Source: Denitratimonas tolerans
Lineage (GTDB): Bacteria > Pseudomonadota > Gammaproteobacteria > Xanthomonadales > Xanthomonadaceae
Direction of reading: 5' to 3'
Assembly (NCBI RefSeq): GCF_037203605.1
Contig: NZ_JBBDHC010000002.1
Location: 186,001-250,000 of the forward strand
Length of the DNA stretch: 64,000 bases
Shown here: piece by piece, positions 26,035 to 34,167 of the stretch
Layout: each line of letters starts with the position of its first letter
Position numbering within the stretch: the stretch's first letter is position 1
The notes under the pieces: model-generated
Databases searched by the model: none
Told to the model about the DNA's origin: nothing
What the model saw: the letters and a program-made list of their open reading frames with translations, nothing else
Translations under genes and position numbers: made by a program

Positions 26035-27170
26035 ATATCGCCCGCAAGAATCGGCCTTGCCCGGATGCGCCGGACGGCAGTGCGGAGCATGACCCACCCG
26101 GCTTCGCCGTGCGCCTGCTCGACTGGTTCGAACCGCACGGACGCCACGACCTGCCCTGGCAGCATCCGCGCAGCGCGTATCGGGTGTGGCTGTCGGAAAT
26201 CATGCTGCAGCAGACCCAGGTGCAAACCGTCATCGCCTACTTCGAACGGTTCACCGCCGCCCTGCCCGACCTTCCTTCACTCGCCGCCGCCTCGCACGAC
26301 GAGGTGATGGCGCTGTGGTCGGGGCTTGGCTACTACGCCCGCGCCCGCAACCTGCACGCCGCCGCGAAACTGTGCATGGAGCGACACGGCGGCGCGCTTC
26401 CCACCGATTTCGACGCGCTCCTCGCCCTGCCCGGCATCGGGCGCTCCACCGCGGGCGCGATCCTTGCGCAGGCGCATGGGCTGGCATTCGCGATCCTCGA
26501 TGGCAACGTCAAGCGCGTGCTCGCGCGCTGGCGCGGCATCGACGGCTGGCCCGCTGCTTCAGCGGTTGAGCGCGAGCTCTGGCAATTCGCGGAATCACTG
26601 CTGCCAAACGATCGCCTTCCCGACTACACGCAGGCGCTGATGGACCTGGGCGCGACCGTTTGCACCCGCACCAGACCCGCTTGCCCACGCTGCCCGCTGC
26701 GCCAGGACTGCGTCGCGCGGCGCGAGGGCCGCGTCGAACAGCTGCCCACCCGGAAACCGGCAAAAATCCTGCCGCGCCGTGAATGCGCCATGCTCCTGGC
26801 CTTCGACGAATCCGGCCGCGTGCTGCTGCAAAAGCGCGGTGGCCCCGGCGTCTGGAACGGCCTGTGGAGCCTGCCCGAAGCGCCCGATGCCTACTCGCTC
26901 GCCGCCTTCATCCAGCGCCACCTGCGCACCCGCGGTGCGGCGCACGTCCTGCCCGCCTTCGAGCACGTCTTCAGCCACTACCGCCTCACGATCACTCCAC
27001 ACCGCCACAGCGCCGCGCAGGCGCGCCTGCGGGTGGCCGACAATAATGGCCCGGAACTGCGCTGGGCCGCGCCAGCCGAATGGCCGGATATCGGCCTTCC
27101 CGCGCCGGTGCGCCAGCTGCTCCAGTCCCAGTGCGCCCACCAGTCCACATCCAGCGAGGAAACCCCATGA
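26031..27170 (+). CDS. mutY: A/G-specific adenine glycosylase
   Basis: Base excision repair enzyme removing adenine mispaired with 8-oxoguanine. It has 379 residues. The catalytic glutamate lies in SEIMLQQTQVQTVIAYFERF and the helix-hairpin-helix in LPGIGRSTAGAIL with the aspartate of AILDGNVKRVLAR. The Fe-S ligands are CTRTRPACPRCPLRQDC (C-x6-C-x2-C-x5-C), and a NUDIX-like domain that reads 8-oxoG is at the C-terminus. The start is a TTG overlapping the previous stop, supported by GGAGAAGGA upstream. It precedes yggX with an ATGA overlap. Confidence 0.95.
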   Translation: MNIARKNRPCPDAPDGSAEHDPPGFAVRLLDWFEPHGRHDLPWQHPRSAYRVWLSEIMLQQTQVQTVIAYFERFTAALPDLPSLAAASHDEVMALWSGLGYYARARNLHAAAKLCMERHGGALPTDFDALLALPGIGRSTAGAILAQAHGLAFAILDGNVKRVLARWRGIDGWPAASAVERELWQFAESLLPNDRLPDYTQALMDLGATVCTRTRPACPRCPLRQDCVARREGRVEQLPTRKPAKILPRRECAMLLAFDESGRVLLQKRGGPGVWNGLWSLPEAPDAYSLAAFIQRHLRTRGAAHVLPAFEHVFSHYRLTITPHRHSAAQARLRVADNNGPELRWAAPAEWPDIGLPAPVRQLLQSQCAHQSTSSEETP

Positions 27171-27439
27171 CCCGCACCGTCTTCTGCACCAAGCACCAGA
27201 AAGAAGCCGAAGCCCTCGATTTTGCCCCATGGCCCGGCCCGCTCGGCCAGCGCGTGCTCGACCACATCGGCAAGCCCGCCTGGAACGAATGGCTCGCCCA
27301 CCAGACCATCCTCATCAACGAATACCGCCTCACCCCGCGCGACCCGAAGGCGCGCGCCTTCCTGCAGGCGGAGATGGAAAAATTCCTGTTCGGAGAAGGG
27401 ACGCAGATGCCGGCGGGTTACGTCGCGCCGGAAGGATGA
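27167..27439 (+). CDS. yggX: YggX, Fe(II)-trafficking / oxidative damage protection protein
   Basis: Small cytoplasmic protein (90 residues) that protects Fe-S clusters from oxidative damage and is linked to iron trafficking. It reads through the family pattern: RTVFCTKHQKEAEALDF with the key cysteine at position 7, GKPAWNEWLAHQTILINEYR in the middle, and FGEGTQMPAGY at the end. Its ATG overlaps the mutY stop. The mutY-yggX pairing is widely conserved and joins two oxidative-damage functions. Confidence 0.95.
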   Translation: MTRTVFCTKHQKEAEALDFAPWPGPLGQRVLDHIGKPAWNEWLAHQTILINEYRLTPRDPKARAFLQAEMEKFLFGEGTQMPAGYVAPEG

Positions 27440-27745
27440 CCGGAGCACCGCGCCAAATGCGGCCAACCGCGTTCCAGCCCACCCCGGGAGGCTCCGAACA
27501 AGTCGTCACCCCAGCGAAGGCCTGGATCCATGTTGCTGTTTTTGAATGGATTCCAGCCTTCGCTGGAATGACGGTGAAGGCTTGCCCAGAGGTTCCCTAG
27601 GACAAGTCCGACCCCACGTTCGGGCCAATTCCTGCGCCAGGGCCGTCGTTTCCCGGATGCCGGGCAACCGCGCCGATGAGGACACTGTCTCCACCGCCGG
27701 ACATCGCGTCCAGGCGGCACATCCACCCCTCATCGGAGACATGCC
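27440..27745. other. 306-base intergenic region yggX-comEA
   Basis: The longest gap in the window. It holds one REP-like inverted repeat (see 27504-27573) and no open frame with coding character on either strand. No -10/-35 pair stands out. The last 20 bases carry a GGAGA that serves comEA. Confidence 0.7.
27504..27573. repeat. REP-like palindromic element
   Basis: Left arm CGTCACCCCAGCGAAGGCCT... (27504-27531) pairs with right arm ending CCTTCGCTGGAATGACG (27546-27573), 28 bases each with a few mismatches, around a 14-base loop. The arm type (GTCATTCC-x-GCGAA-x-GGAATCCA) is a widespread intergenic repeat in this group of bacteria. Only one copy is present here. Confidence 0.8.
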
Positions 27746-28039
27746 ATGACCAAGTTCGCCCTCATCCTCAAGTCCCTCCTGCTCTCGCTCGCGCTGAGCT
27801 TCGCCGCCTTCGCCGCCAGCCCGGTGAACATCAACTCTGCCGACGCCACCGCGCTCGCATCCGGCCTGCACGGCGTCGGCCCCGCCAAGGCACAGGCCAT
27901 CGTCGATTACCGCCAGGCCCACGGTCCGTTCAAGAGCGTCGACCAGCTCGCCTCGGTGAAGGGCATCGGCGCGGCGACCGTCGAGAAGAACCGCGACCGC
28001 ATCCAGCTCGACGCGACCCGCGCCGCGCAACCGGAGTAA
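27746..28039 (+). CDS. comEA: ComEA-like helix-hairpin-helix protein
   Basis: Small exported DNA-binding protein (97 residues) of the ComEA type, which helps pull DNA into the periplasm during natural transformation. A signal peptide covers about 1-24 (LLLSLALSFAAFAA). The mature protein is a double helix-hairpin-helix: VNINSADATALASGLHGVGP and SVDQLASVKGIGAATVEKN. There is no membrane anchor domain, as in Gram-negative ComEA. Together with pilT/pilU it points to competence potential, though the genes are far apart. Confidence 0.87.
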   Translation: MTKFALILKSLLLSLALSFAAFAASPVNINSADATALASGLHGVGPAKAQAIVDYRQAHGPFKSVDQLASVKGIGAATVEKNRDRIQLDATRAAQPE

Positions 28040-28187
28040 CGCGTCACCCTGCGACGCCCGTCCCGCACCCGCGTGCGGGGCGGGCTGCGCGCTTGCCGCA
28101 TCGCGCGCGACCACATCCGAGGCCGCGCGTCCTGTCCACGCCCGGATATGCCAGACTCCCGCAATCCCCACCGCTGCGGAGCTCCCC

Positions 28188-28580
28188 ATGTCCATCGCCT
28201 ACTGGTGCATCCTGATCGCCGCCACGCTGCCCTACGTCTGGGTCGCCATCGCCAAGTCCAGCGCGCCCGGATACAACAACCGGGATCCGCGCGGCTGGAT
28301 CGCCAGGCAGGACAGCCCCCGGGTGCGCAACGGCTATGCCGCGCACCTCAACGCCTTCGAAGCCTTCGCGCCGTTTGCCGCCGGCGTGCTGATGGCGCAG
28401 TTCGCCGGCGTGGATCATGCCCTGATAACGCAACTGGCCCTCGCCTTCATCGCCTGCCGGGTGCTGCACGGGGTGTTCTATCTCGCCGCGATCCCGCTGA
28501 TGCGCAGCCTGGCCTGGTTGGGCGGCATCGCCTGCGTTGTCGCGCTGATGGTGCCGGCGGCGCTGAAGATCGGCGGCTGA
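28188..28580 (+). CDS. MAPEG family membrane protein
   Basis: Four-helix membrane protein (130 residues) of the MAPEG superfamily, whose known members are glutathione-dependent enzymes; bacterial substrates are mostly unknown. Hydrophobic segments lie at about 4-22, 57-75, 80-100 and 108-126. The region RNGYAAHLNAFEAFAPFAAG holds the conserved N and E of the family, and ACRVLHGVFYLA holds the usual R-x-x-H/Y. It is convergent with the ferredoxin gene, 30 bases away. Confidence 0.85.
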   Translation: MSIAYWCILIAATLPYVWVAIAKSSAPGYNNRDPRGWIARQDSPRVRNGYAAHLNAFEAFAPFAAGVLMAQFAGVDHALITQLALAFIACRVLHGVFYLAAIPLMRSLAWLGGIACVVALMVPAALKIGG

Positions 28581-28610
28581 CGCCGGCGACCGGACGCGCA
28601 TGCGCGTCGC

Positions 28611-28934
28611 TCAATCCGGCTCGCGCACCCAGATCATGCCGTCTTCCACCTTGACCGGGTACGGACGCGCCGGCTCGTAGGCGGGGGCGCGCAGAGCTTC
28701 GCCGCTGCGCACGTCGAACAGCGCGCCGTGCAGCACGCACTCGATCTGGCCGGTGGCCTGATCGTAGGGCCCGGCGGAAAGCTCGAAGTCCTCGTGCGTG
28801 CAGCGGTCTTCCAGCGCGTAGAAGATGCCGTCGAAGTTGACGATCACCAGCGGCACGTCGCCGAACCAGGCGACGTGGGATTCGCCGGGCAGCACGTCCG
28901 AGGTCGGACACAGCACGGTCCAACCGCCGCTCAC
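28611..28934 (-). CDS. Rieske-type ferredoxin
   Basis: Soluble Rieske [2Fe-2S] protein (107 residues) of the biphenyl-dioxygenase ferredoxin type. Ligands are CTHEDFEL (C-x-H) and, 17 residues on, CVLHGALFD (C-x-x-H). Such small ferredoxins pass electrons to oxygenases or other partners, but none is encoded nearby. The ATG overlaps the stop of the acetyltransferase gene, so the two are co-translated. Confidence 0.9.
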   Translation of the reverse strand: MSGGWTVLCPTSDVLPGESHVAWFGDVPLVIVNFDGIFYALEDRCTHEDFELSAGPYDQATGQIECVLHGALFDVRSGEALRAPAYEPARPYPVKVEDGMIWVREPD

Positions 28935-29467
28935 AGCGCCTTCTCCAGCAGCTCGAAGCGCAGGTCGTCGCGGCGCGGCAGGCCAAAGCGCGAATCGCCG
29001 TAGGGAAACGGTTTCCTGATGCCGGTGCGGCGGTAGCCGCGGCGTTCGTAGAAGGCGATCAGCTCCTCGCGCACGTCGATTACGGTCATGCGCATGGACG
29101 CCAGACCCCAGACCTCGCGCGCGATGCGCTCGGCCTCGGCCAGCACGCGCTTGCCCACTCCCGCGCCCTGCCCGTCCGGGCGCACTGCGAACATGCCGAA
29201 ATACCCCGCGTCGCCATCCACGGCCACATGCGCGCAGGCCAGCAGTTCATCGCCGCGCCGCGCCAGGAGGATGCGGCTTCGCGGATGGACCAACTCCTGC
29301 TCGATGGCCTGCGAATCCACCCGCTGGCCGTCGAGCAGATCGGCCTCGGTGGTCCAGCCCTGGCGGCTCGCGTCGCCGCGATAGGCCGACTCCACCAGCG
29401 CCACGATCGCGGCAACGTCGGCCGGCGTAGCGCTATCGAAAACCAGGTCATCAGGCAGTTCGGTCAT
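28931..29467 (-). CDS. GNAT family N-acetyltransferase
   Basis: Acetyl-CoA-dependent acyltransferase (178 residues), substrate unknown. The acetyl-CoA loop is in FAVRPDGQGAGVGKRVLAEAE (R-x-x-G-x-G-x-G pattern), with the preceding strand AGYFGM and the later FYERRGYRRTGI typical of the fold. It overlaps the ferredoxin gene by four bases. A TACCAT box six bases before the ATG and no Shine-Dalgarno suggest a leaderless transcript. Confidence 0.85.
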   Translation of the reverse strand: MTELPDDLVFDSATPADVAAIVALVESAYRGDASRQGWTTEADLLDGQRVDSQAIEQELVHPRSRILLARRGDELLACAHVAVDGDAGYFGMFAVRPDGQGAGVGKRVLAEAERIAREVWGLASMRMTVIDVREELIAFYERRGYRRTGIRKPFPYGDSRFGLPRRDDLRFELLEKAL

Positions 29468-29473
29468 GCGCGT

Positions 29474-29479
29474 ATGGTA
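29474..29479 (-). promoter_or_regulatory. -10-like box directly before the GNAT gene
   Basis: On the minus strand TACCAT is followed by six bases and then ATG, the same layout as at algH, apaG, aroK and the WGR gene. No -35 match is evident. Confidence 0.4.
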
Positions 29480-29527
29480 GCGGCTGCGCCCCGGGCCGGA
29501 CTGTGGAAGCGAGCCATTTCGCCGCCC

Positions 29528-30814
29528 TCAGGGGGCCAGCGAGCCGGACAGGTCCAGCCGCACGCGCGTGCCCTGTCCATCCGGCCCCGGCTGGATGTCC
29601 AGCGGCCAGCCCAGGTGCTCGCTGAGGCGGGCGATGAGCGCCAGCCCGATGCCGCTGCCGCGATCCCCGCCGCGCGCGATCCGGGCATAGAGCGCGCTGA
29701 TCTCTTCCGGCGTCATGCCGTGTCCCGGATCGCGGATCTCCACCCGCGCGCTCGCGTCCAGCCAGATGCAGATGTCGCCCTGGTCGCTGTGTTCGATGGC
29801 ATTGCGGACGAGGTTCGCGACGGTCACGCGCACCACGGCCTCGGGCGCGATCACGATGCACGGCGCGAGCGACCCAAGTACCAGGCGCAGCGCCTTGCCT
29901 TCGCACAGCGCGCGGTGATCCTCCACCACGGCGCTCACCACCTCGTCGAGCCGGATGCGCTCGGAAGCGTCACGGATGCGCCGCGGGACGCGCGCCAGCA
30001 TCAGCAGCATGGCGACCATTTCTTCCATCTCGGCCGTGGTTCGTGCGATTCGCTCCAGCTGGCTCAGGGCCGCGGCGGGAATGCCGTCGATCACGCGCGC
30101 AACCTGCGTGGCACCTCGAATCACCGTGAGCGGCGTGCGCAGTTCGTGGCTGGCGCTGTCGATGAAGGCGCGTTCGCGCTCCACGAACCGGTCATTGCGC
30201 CCGAGGTAATCGTTCAGCGACGCGGCTATCACCTCAAGCTCGGTGCTGGCGTAGCGCGACAGTTCGACGCGCTGGCCGCGCCGATCCGGTGCCAGATCGG
30301 CGATTCGCGTCGCCAGGTTGCGCAGCGGTCCGGTCAAAAGGCGCACGCCGAAGAAAATCGCCACGCTCAGCAGCAGCATCGCCAGAATCGAAAACAGGAT
30401 CACCGGGCGCATCAGGCGCCATTCGGCCGCCTCGAATCCGTCGATATCCAGCGCCAGTGCGTGTCGGGTCTGGTGCGAATCGTCGCGCACCAGAACCACC
30501 CATTCGTTGTCGTTGAAGCGCACTTCATCGTGCAGGCCGGGCGGCAGCGCCGAGACTTCCGGGGGCACCTGCGCGCCGGCATCGAAGCGGTAGAGGTCGA
30601 GCTTGCCGTTGTTCGACCAGGCATGGTCGGGATCATCGCGCAGGCGTGCGAAGATGATGTCCATCTCGGTGTCCAGCATCGCCTGCCAGAGCATGCGCTC
30701 AGCGTGCTCGTTGACCATCAGCCCATGCGTGAACAGGGCCGCGCTCAGGAGCAGCCCGTAGACCACCAGGCCAACGCCCACCTGGCGCGCGAGGCTGGAC
30801 CTAACCCTGATCAT
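29528..30814 (-). CDS. Sensor histidine kinase
   Basis: Inner membrane sensor kinase (428 residues). Membrane helices lie at about 12-32 and 138-158 and enclose a periplasmic domain of about 105 residues with acidic stretches. A HAMP-like linker follows, then the H-box SHELRTPL with the phosphorylated histidine at 223. The catalytic domain has NLVRNAIEH (334-342), DPGHGM and GSGIGLAL. It overlaps the response regulator gene by 14 bases. The neighbouring lipid A genes suggest a PmrB/ColS-like role; that is inference from context. Confidence 0.9.
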   Translation of the reverse strand: MIRVRSSLARQVGVGLVVYGLLLSAALFTHGLMVNEHAERMLWQAMLDTEMDIIFARLRDDPDHAWSNNGKLDLYRFDAGAQVPPEVSALPPGLHDEVRFNDNEWVVLVRDDSHQTRHALALDIDGFEAAEWRLMRPVILFSILAMLLLSVAIFFGVRLLTGPLRNLATRIADLAPDRRGQRVELSRYASTELEVIAASLNDYLGRNDRFVERERAFIDSASHELRTPLTVIRGATQVARVIDGIPAAALSQLERIARTTAEMEEMVAMLLMLARVPRRIRDASERIRLDEVVSAVVEDHRALCEGKALRLVLGSLAPCIVIAPEAVVRVTVANLVRNAIEHSDQGDICIWLDASARVEIRDPGHGMTPEEISALYARIARGGDRGSGIGLALIARLSEHLGWPLDIQPGPDGQGTRVRLDLSGSLAP

Positions 30815-31484
30815 CGGGAACCGCCAGGCGATAGCCGACGCGCGGCAGGGTATGGATCAGCTTGATCGTCTGGCCGGCATCCACGCTGCGGCGCAGTTCG
30901 TAGATGTGGGAGCGCAGCGCGTCGCCATCCGGAGGCTCGTCGCCCCACAGCGCGTACTCGAGCTGCTGCCGGCTGACCGCGGCGGGGCTGGCTTTCATCA
31001 ACTCCTGCAGGAGCCGGAGCGAGGCGGGGTACAGGTGCAGCGTGCGATCGCCGCGACGCGCCTCCAGCGTGCTCAGGTCGAGCGTGAGGTCGCCAATGCG
31101 GAGGGAGCGAACGGCCACCCGCCCCTGGGCTCGCGTCACCAGCGCCGCCAGGCGCGCTTCCAGCTCGAACAGGTCGAAGGGCTTGGTCAGGTAGTCGTCC
31201 GCCCCGGCGCGAAAACCCGCCAGCTTGTCCGGCAGCTGGTCGCGCGCGGTCAGCATCAGCACGGGAACGTCACGGCCGTGCGCGCGCAGGGCCTCCAGCA
31301 CCGCAGGGCCTTCCATGCGCGGCAGCATCCAGTCGAGGATCACCGCGTCGTAGTCGTTCGTCAATGCCAGATGCAGCCCGACCAGCCCGTCGGGCGCGGC
31401 ATCCAGGTGCGCGCCGTGCGCCTCGAAATAGGAAAACAGGTTCGCCACCAGGGCCGGGTGGTCTTCGATCACGAGCAGGCGCAT
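30801..31484 (-). CDS. OmpR-family response regulator
   Basis: Partner of the downstream sensor kinase (227 residues). The receiver has VIEDHPALV at the acidic pocket, the phosphoacceptor aspartate in VILDWMLPRMEG and the lysine in YLTKPFDLFE. The OmpR-type winged helix has LLQELMKASPAAVSRQQLE, the recognition segment DALRSHIYELRRSVD and the wing HTLPRVGYRLA. ATG 31484 is chosen over an upstream TTG. It is divergent from the PAP2 gene across 197 bases, where a shared regulated promoter would sit. Confidence 0.9.
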   Translation of the reverse strand: MRLLVIEDHPALVANLFSYFEAHGAHLDAAPDGLVGLHLALTNDYDAVILDWMLPRMEGPAVLEALRAHGRDVPVLMLTARDQLPDKLAGFRAGADDYLTKPFDLFELEARLAALVTRAQGRVAVRSLRIGDLTLDLSTLEARRGDRTLHLYPASLRLLQELMKASPAAVSRQQLEYALWGDEPPDGDALRSHIYELRRSVDAGQTIKLIHTLPRVGYRLAVPDDQG

Positions 31485-31681
31485 CGGCTCAGCGTCCGGG
31501 ACAGTGCGCAAAGCATGGTCGAAGTCGCACTTCGGTGCCAGTCCGAGGGCTGCATCGTGTGTCCGTCCCAGGCTTTTGCCCGGTCAATTAATGCGCAACA
31601 AACGAAACTTCGACGGCTCTCCGACACCGCTGGACCGATGCTTTCGGCCACTCGGACCCTGTACCCGTCAGCCATTGCGTC
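31485..31681. promoter_or_regulatory. Divergent control region between regulator and PAP2-eptA genes
   Basis: 197 bases separate the two divergent operons. An AT-richer patch near 31583-31605 (CAATTAATGCGCAACAAAC) stands out from the GC-rich surroundings. No convincing PmrA-type tandem repeat or -35/-10 pair was recognised. Confidence 0.35.
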
Positions 31682-32497
31682 ATGTCGTCGAACCTGCTTC
31701 ACGCAATTCACCCAGCCGAACGCGCCGTCAGTCCGGCGCAATCCGTGCCCGCATCCGATCGGCACCTCGACCCCGTACTCCTTGCGGGCTGGAAGGCCGG
31801 CGCAGCCGTACTGCTGTTCGCCGCCCTCCTGGCCGGATTGTTGCAATACGCGGGTGGAGACCTCTGGCTTGCCGACCGTATCTACCGCTGGCAGGGCGGC
31901 CAGTGGGCGCTGCGCGACACCTGGCTTTTTTCCACCGTGCTGCACAGGGGCGGGCATCACCTCAGCGTCGTCGCCTGGCTGGCAGTGGTCGCCGCCTGGG
32001 CCGCGAGCGGGCGCTGTAAGATAGTGCCGGCCCACTGGCGCAGGCCGCTGGGCTATCTGGCGGTGACGGTGCTTGCATCGACTCTGCTGGTGGGCCTGAT
32101 CAAGCGCTGCAGCGGCGTGGACTGCCCCTGGGACCTGCTGCGCTACGGCGGCACGCACGCCTACCTTGCGCCGTTTTCGCCGGCTTCCTTGGGCCAGCCC
32201 GGCGCGTGCTTTCCCGCCGGTCACGCCAGCGCAGGCTACGCCTGGGTGGCAGCGGGTTTCGCGCTCGCGGCAAATCCGCGCCGCGCGCGTCTGGCATGGG
32301 CCCTGGCAATCGCGGCCGGCTTGGTCTTCGGCATCTCCCAGCAGATTCGCGGCGCGCATTTCCTGTCGCATGACATCTGGACCGCGGCACTGTGCTGGCT
32401 GGTGGCCGCGCGGCTGTTCATGCTTTGGCGCCGGCGCGATCCCGAGGCACCCGTCGGCACGCCTGTTCGCCCGGGCAACGCGCGGGGTGGTGCCTGA
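31682..32497 (+). CDS. PAP2 superfamily membrane phosphatase
   Basis: Membrane phosphatase (271 residues) with about six helices. The three PAP2 motifs are KRCSGVDCPWDL, the CFPAGHASAGYAW segment with its catalytic histidine, and RGAHFLSHDIW. The CPWDL and SGGH-like features resemble lipid A or lipid phosphate phosphatases in EptA-linked operons. Likely substrates are lipid A 1-phosphate or undecaprenyl/PG phosphates; the sequence does not decide. The stop overlaps the eptA ATG (TGATGA), indicating one operon. Confidence 0.88.
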   Translation: MSSNLLHAIHPAERAVSPAQSVPASDRHLDPVLLAGWKAGAAVLLFAALLAGLLQYAGGDLWLADRIYRWQGGQWALRDTWLFSTVLHRGGHHLSVVAWLAVVAAWAASGRCKIVPAHWRRPLGYLAVTVLASTLLVGLIKRCSGVDCPWDLLRYGGTHAYLAPFSPASLGQPGACFPAGHASAGYAWVAAGFALAANPRRARLAWALAIAAGLVFGISQQIRGAHFLSHDIWTAALCWLVAARLFMLWRRRDPEAPVGTPVRPGNARGGA

Positions 32498-34158
32498 TGA
32501 ACGCCATCGCCATCGACGAGGGCGCGCGCAGCACCCGCCGTTGGAGCCGCCCGGCACTGTCCAGCGAAACGATGATCCTTTTGGCCTGTGCCTGGTTCGT
32601 GCTGGCCTGCAACGGGCCGTTCTGGGCCGCCGTACAGCGAGCGCAAGCATCCACCGCACTGGCCGTCTCGCTGGGCGTGGCGATGTTCGCGCTGCACGCC
32701 TTCCTGATCGGCCTGTGCGCCTGGGGCCGCGCGGTGCGACCGCTGCTGGCGGTGCTGCTGGTCACCACCGCCTTCGCCACCTGGTACATGGATCGCTTCG
32801 CGGTGGTCTTCGATGCCGACATGATGCGCAGCATCGTGCAAACCGATCCGGCCGAAACGCGCGAGCTGCTCAGCCCCAGCCTGATCCTGCATGTGCTGCT
32901 GCAAGGCGCGCTGCCTGCCGCCGCACTGTGGCTCGTCACGCCCAGGCAGTTGCCCTGGCGACGCCAGCTGAAACGGCGGCTGCTGTTCCTGGTCGCCACG
33001 CTGGCGCTGGCCGTAGGTGCGCTGCTGCCGGTGTCGCAAGGCGTGTTCGGACTCATGCGCGGCGATCCCCTGCTGCGCTACCGCATCACGCCGGGCAACT
33101 TTGTGGTTTCCGGCGCGCGCGCGCTGGCGCAGGGTGACGCGAAGGCGGCGCTCGGCCCGAAGCGGCCCATCGCGACCGACGCCATCCAAGTGCCCACCGC
33201 CGCTACCCGCCGCCCGCGCCTGCTGGTGCTGGTGGTCGGGGAAACCGTGCGCGGCGACCACTGGGGGCTGAACGGCTACGCGCGCCAGACCACGCCCGCC
33301 CTGGCGGCCCGCGCGGATCTGGTCAATTTTCCGGACGTGAGCGCCTGCGGCACCAGCACCGCGGTCTCGCTGCCGTGCATGTTCTCCCCGCGCGGCCGGG
33401 CGCACTACGATCGCGCCGCCATCGCCGGCGAGGCATCGGTGCTCGATGTGCTCGCCAACCTCGGAATTTCGGTGCTGTGGCGCGACAACCAGGCCGGCTG
33501 CAAGGGCGTGTGCGACGGCGTCGAAACACAGGCGATGTCGTCTGCCGACGATCCCGCGCTCTGCCACGATGGCCGCTGTCTGGATGAAATCCTGCTGCGC
33601 GGCCTGGCCGAACGCATCCAGGCCGCGCCCGGCGACCAGCTCATCGTCCTGCACATGCTGGGCAACCACGGACCCAACTATTTCGAACGCTATCCGGCCG
33701 CCGACGAGCACTTCACCCCGACCTGCCGCACCGCCGAACTGAGCCGCTGCGGGCGCGAGGAAATCGCCAACGCCTACGACAACGCGCTGCTCTACACCGA
33801 CGCGGTGCTGGATCAGCTCATCGAGCTTCTGGCCGCCGAGCGCGAGCGCGACATCGCGATGCTCTATGTCTCCGATCACGGCGAATCGCTCGGCGAATAC
33901 GGCCTCTACCTGCACGGCGCGCCCTACCGCGTGGCACCGCGCGCGCAGCTGCACGTGCCGATGGTGCTGTGGATGTCACCCGCGTTTTCCGCCAACAGCC
34001 GCATCGACACGGCCTGCGTGCGCGAGGTCGCGCGCGAGCCTGTCAGCCACGATCATCTGTTCTCGACCCTGCTGGGCGTGTTCGACGTGAAAACCAGCGC
34101 CTATGATCCCGAACGCGACCTGTTCGCCGCGTGCCGCGATTCTCCCGAGGCCGTGTAG
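32497..34158 (+). CDS. eptA: Phosphoethanolamine transferase, EptA type
   Basis: Inner membrane enzyme transferring phosphoethanolamine from phosphatidylethanolamine to lipid A, which lowers surface charge and can give cationic peptide resistance. It has 553 residues with about five N-terminal membrane helices (to about 200). The periplasmic sulfatase-fold domain has VVGETVRGDHWGLNGYAR, the nucleophile threonine in CGTSTAVSLPCMFS and the metal site YVSDHGESLGEYGLYLHG. Paired cysteines such as CKGVC and CHDGRC fit family disulfides. It is convergent with sufS, nine bases apart, with no terminator visible. Confidence 0.94.
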   Translation: MNAIAIDEGARSTRRWSRPALSSETMILLACAWFVLACNGPFWAAVQRAQASTALAVSLGVAMFALHAFLIGLCAWGRAVRPLLAVLLVTTAFATWYMDRFAVVFDADMMRSIVQTDPAETRELLSPSLILHVLLQGALPAAALWLVTPRQLPWRRQLKRRLLFLVATLALAVGALLPVSQGVFGLMRGDPLLRYRITPGNFVVSGARALAQGDAKAALGPKRPIATDAIQVPTAATRRPRLLVLVVGETVRGDHWGLNGYARQTTPALAARADLVNFPDVSACGTSTAVSLPCMFSPRGRAHYDRAAIAGEASVLDVLANLGISVLWRDNQAGCKGVCDGVETQAMSSADDPALCHDGRCLDEILLRGLAERIQAAPGDQLIVLHMLGNHGPNYFERYPAADEHFTPTCRTAELSRCGREEIANAYDNALLYTDAVLDQLIELLAAERERDIAMLYVSDHGESLGEYGLYLHGAPYRVAPRAQLHVPMVLWMSPAFSANSRIDTACVREVAREPVSHDHLFSTLLGVFDVKTSAYDPERDLFAACRDSPEAV

Positions 34159-34167
34159 CCGTAACGC

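Noticed and set aside
31485..31681. PmrA-type operator for the regulator/eptA region
   Set aside because: The AT-richer patch does not contain the tandem half-sites expected of PmrA boxes, so no operator is claimed.
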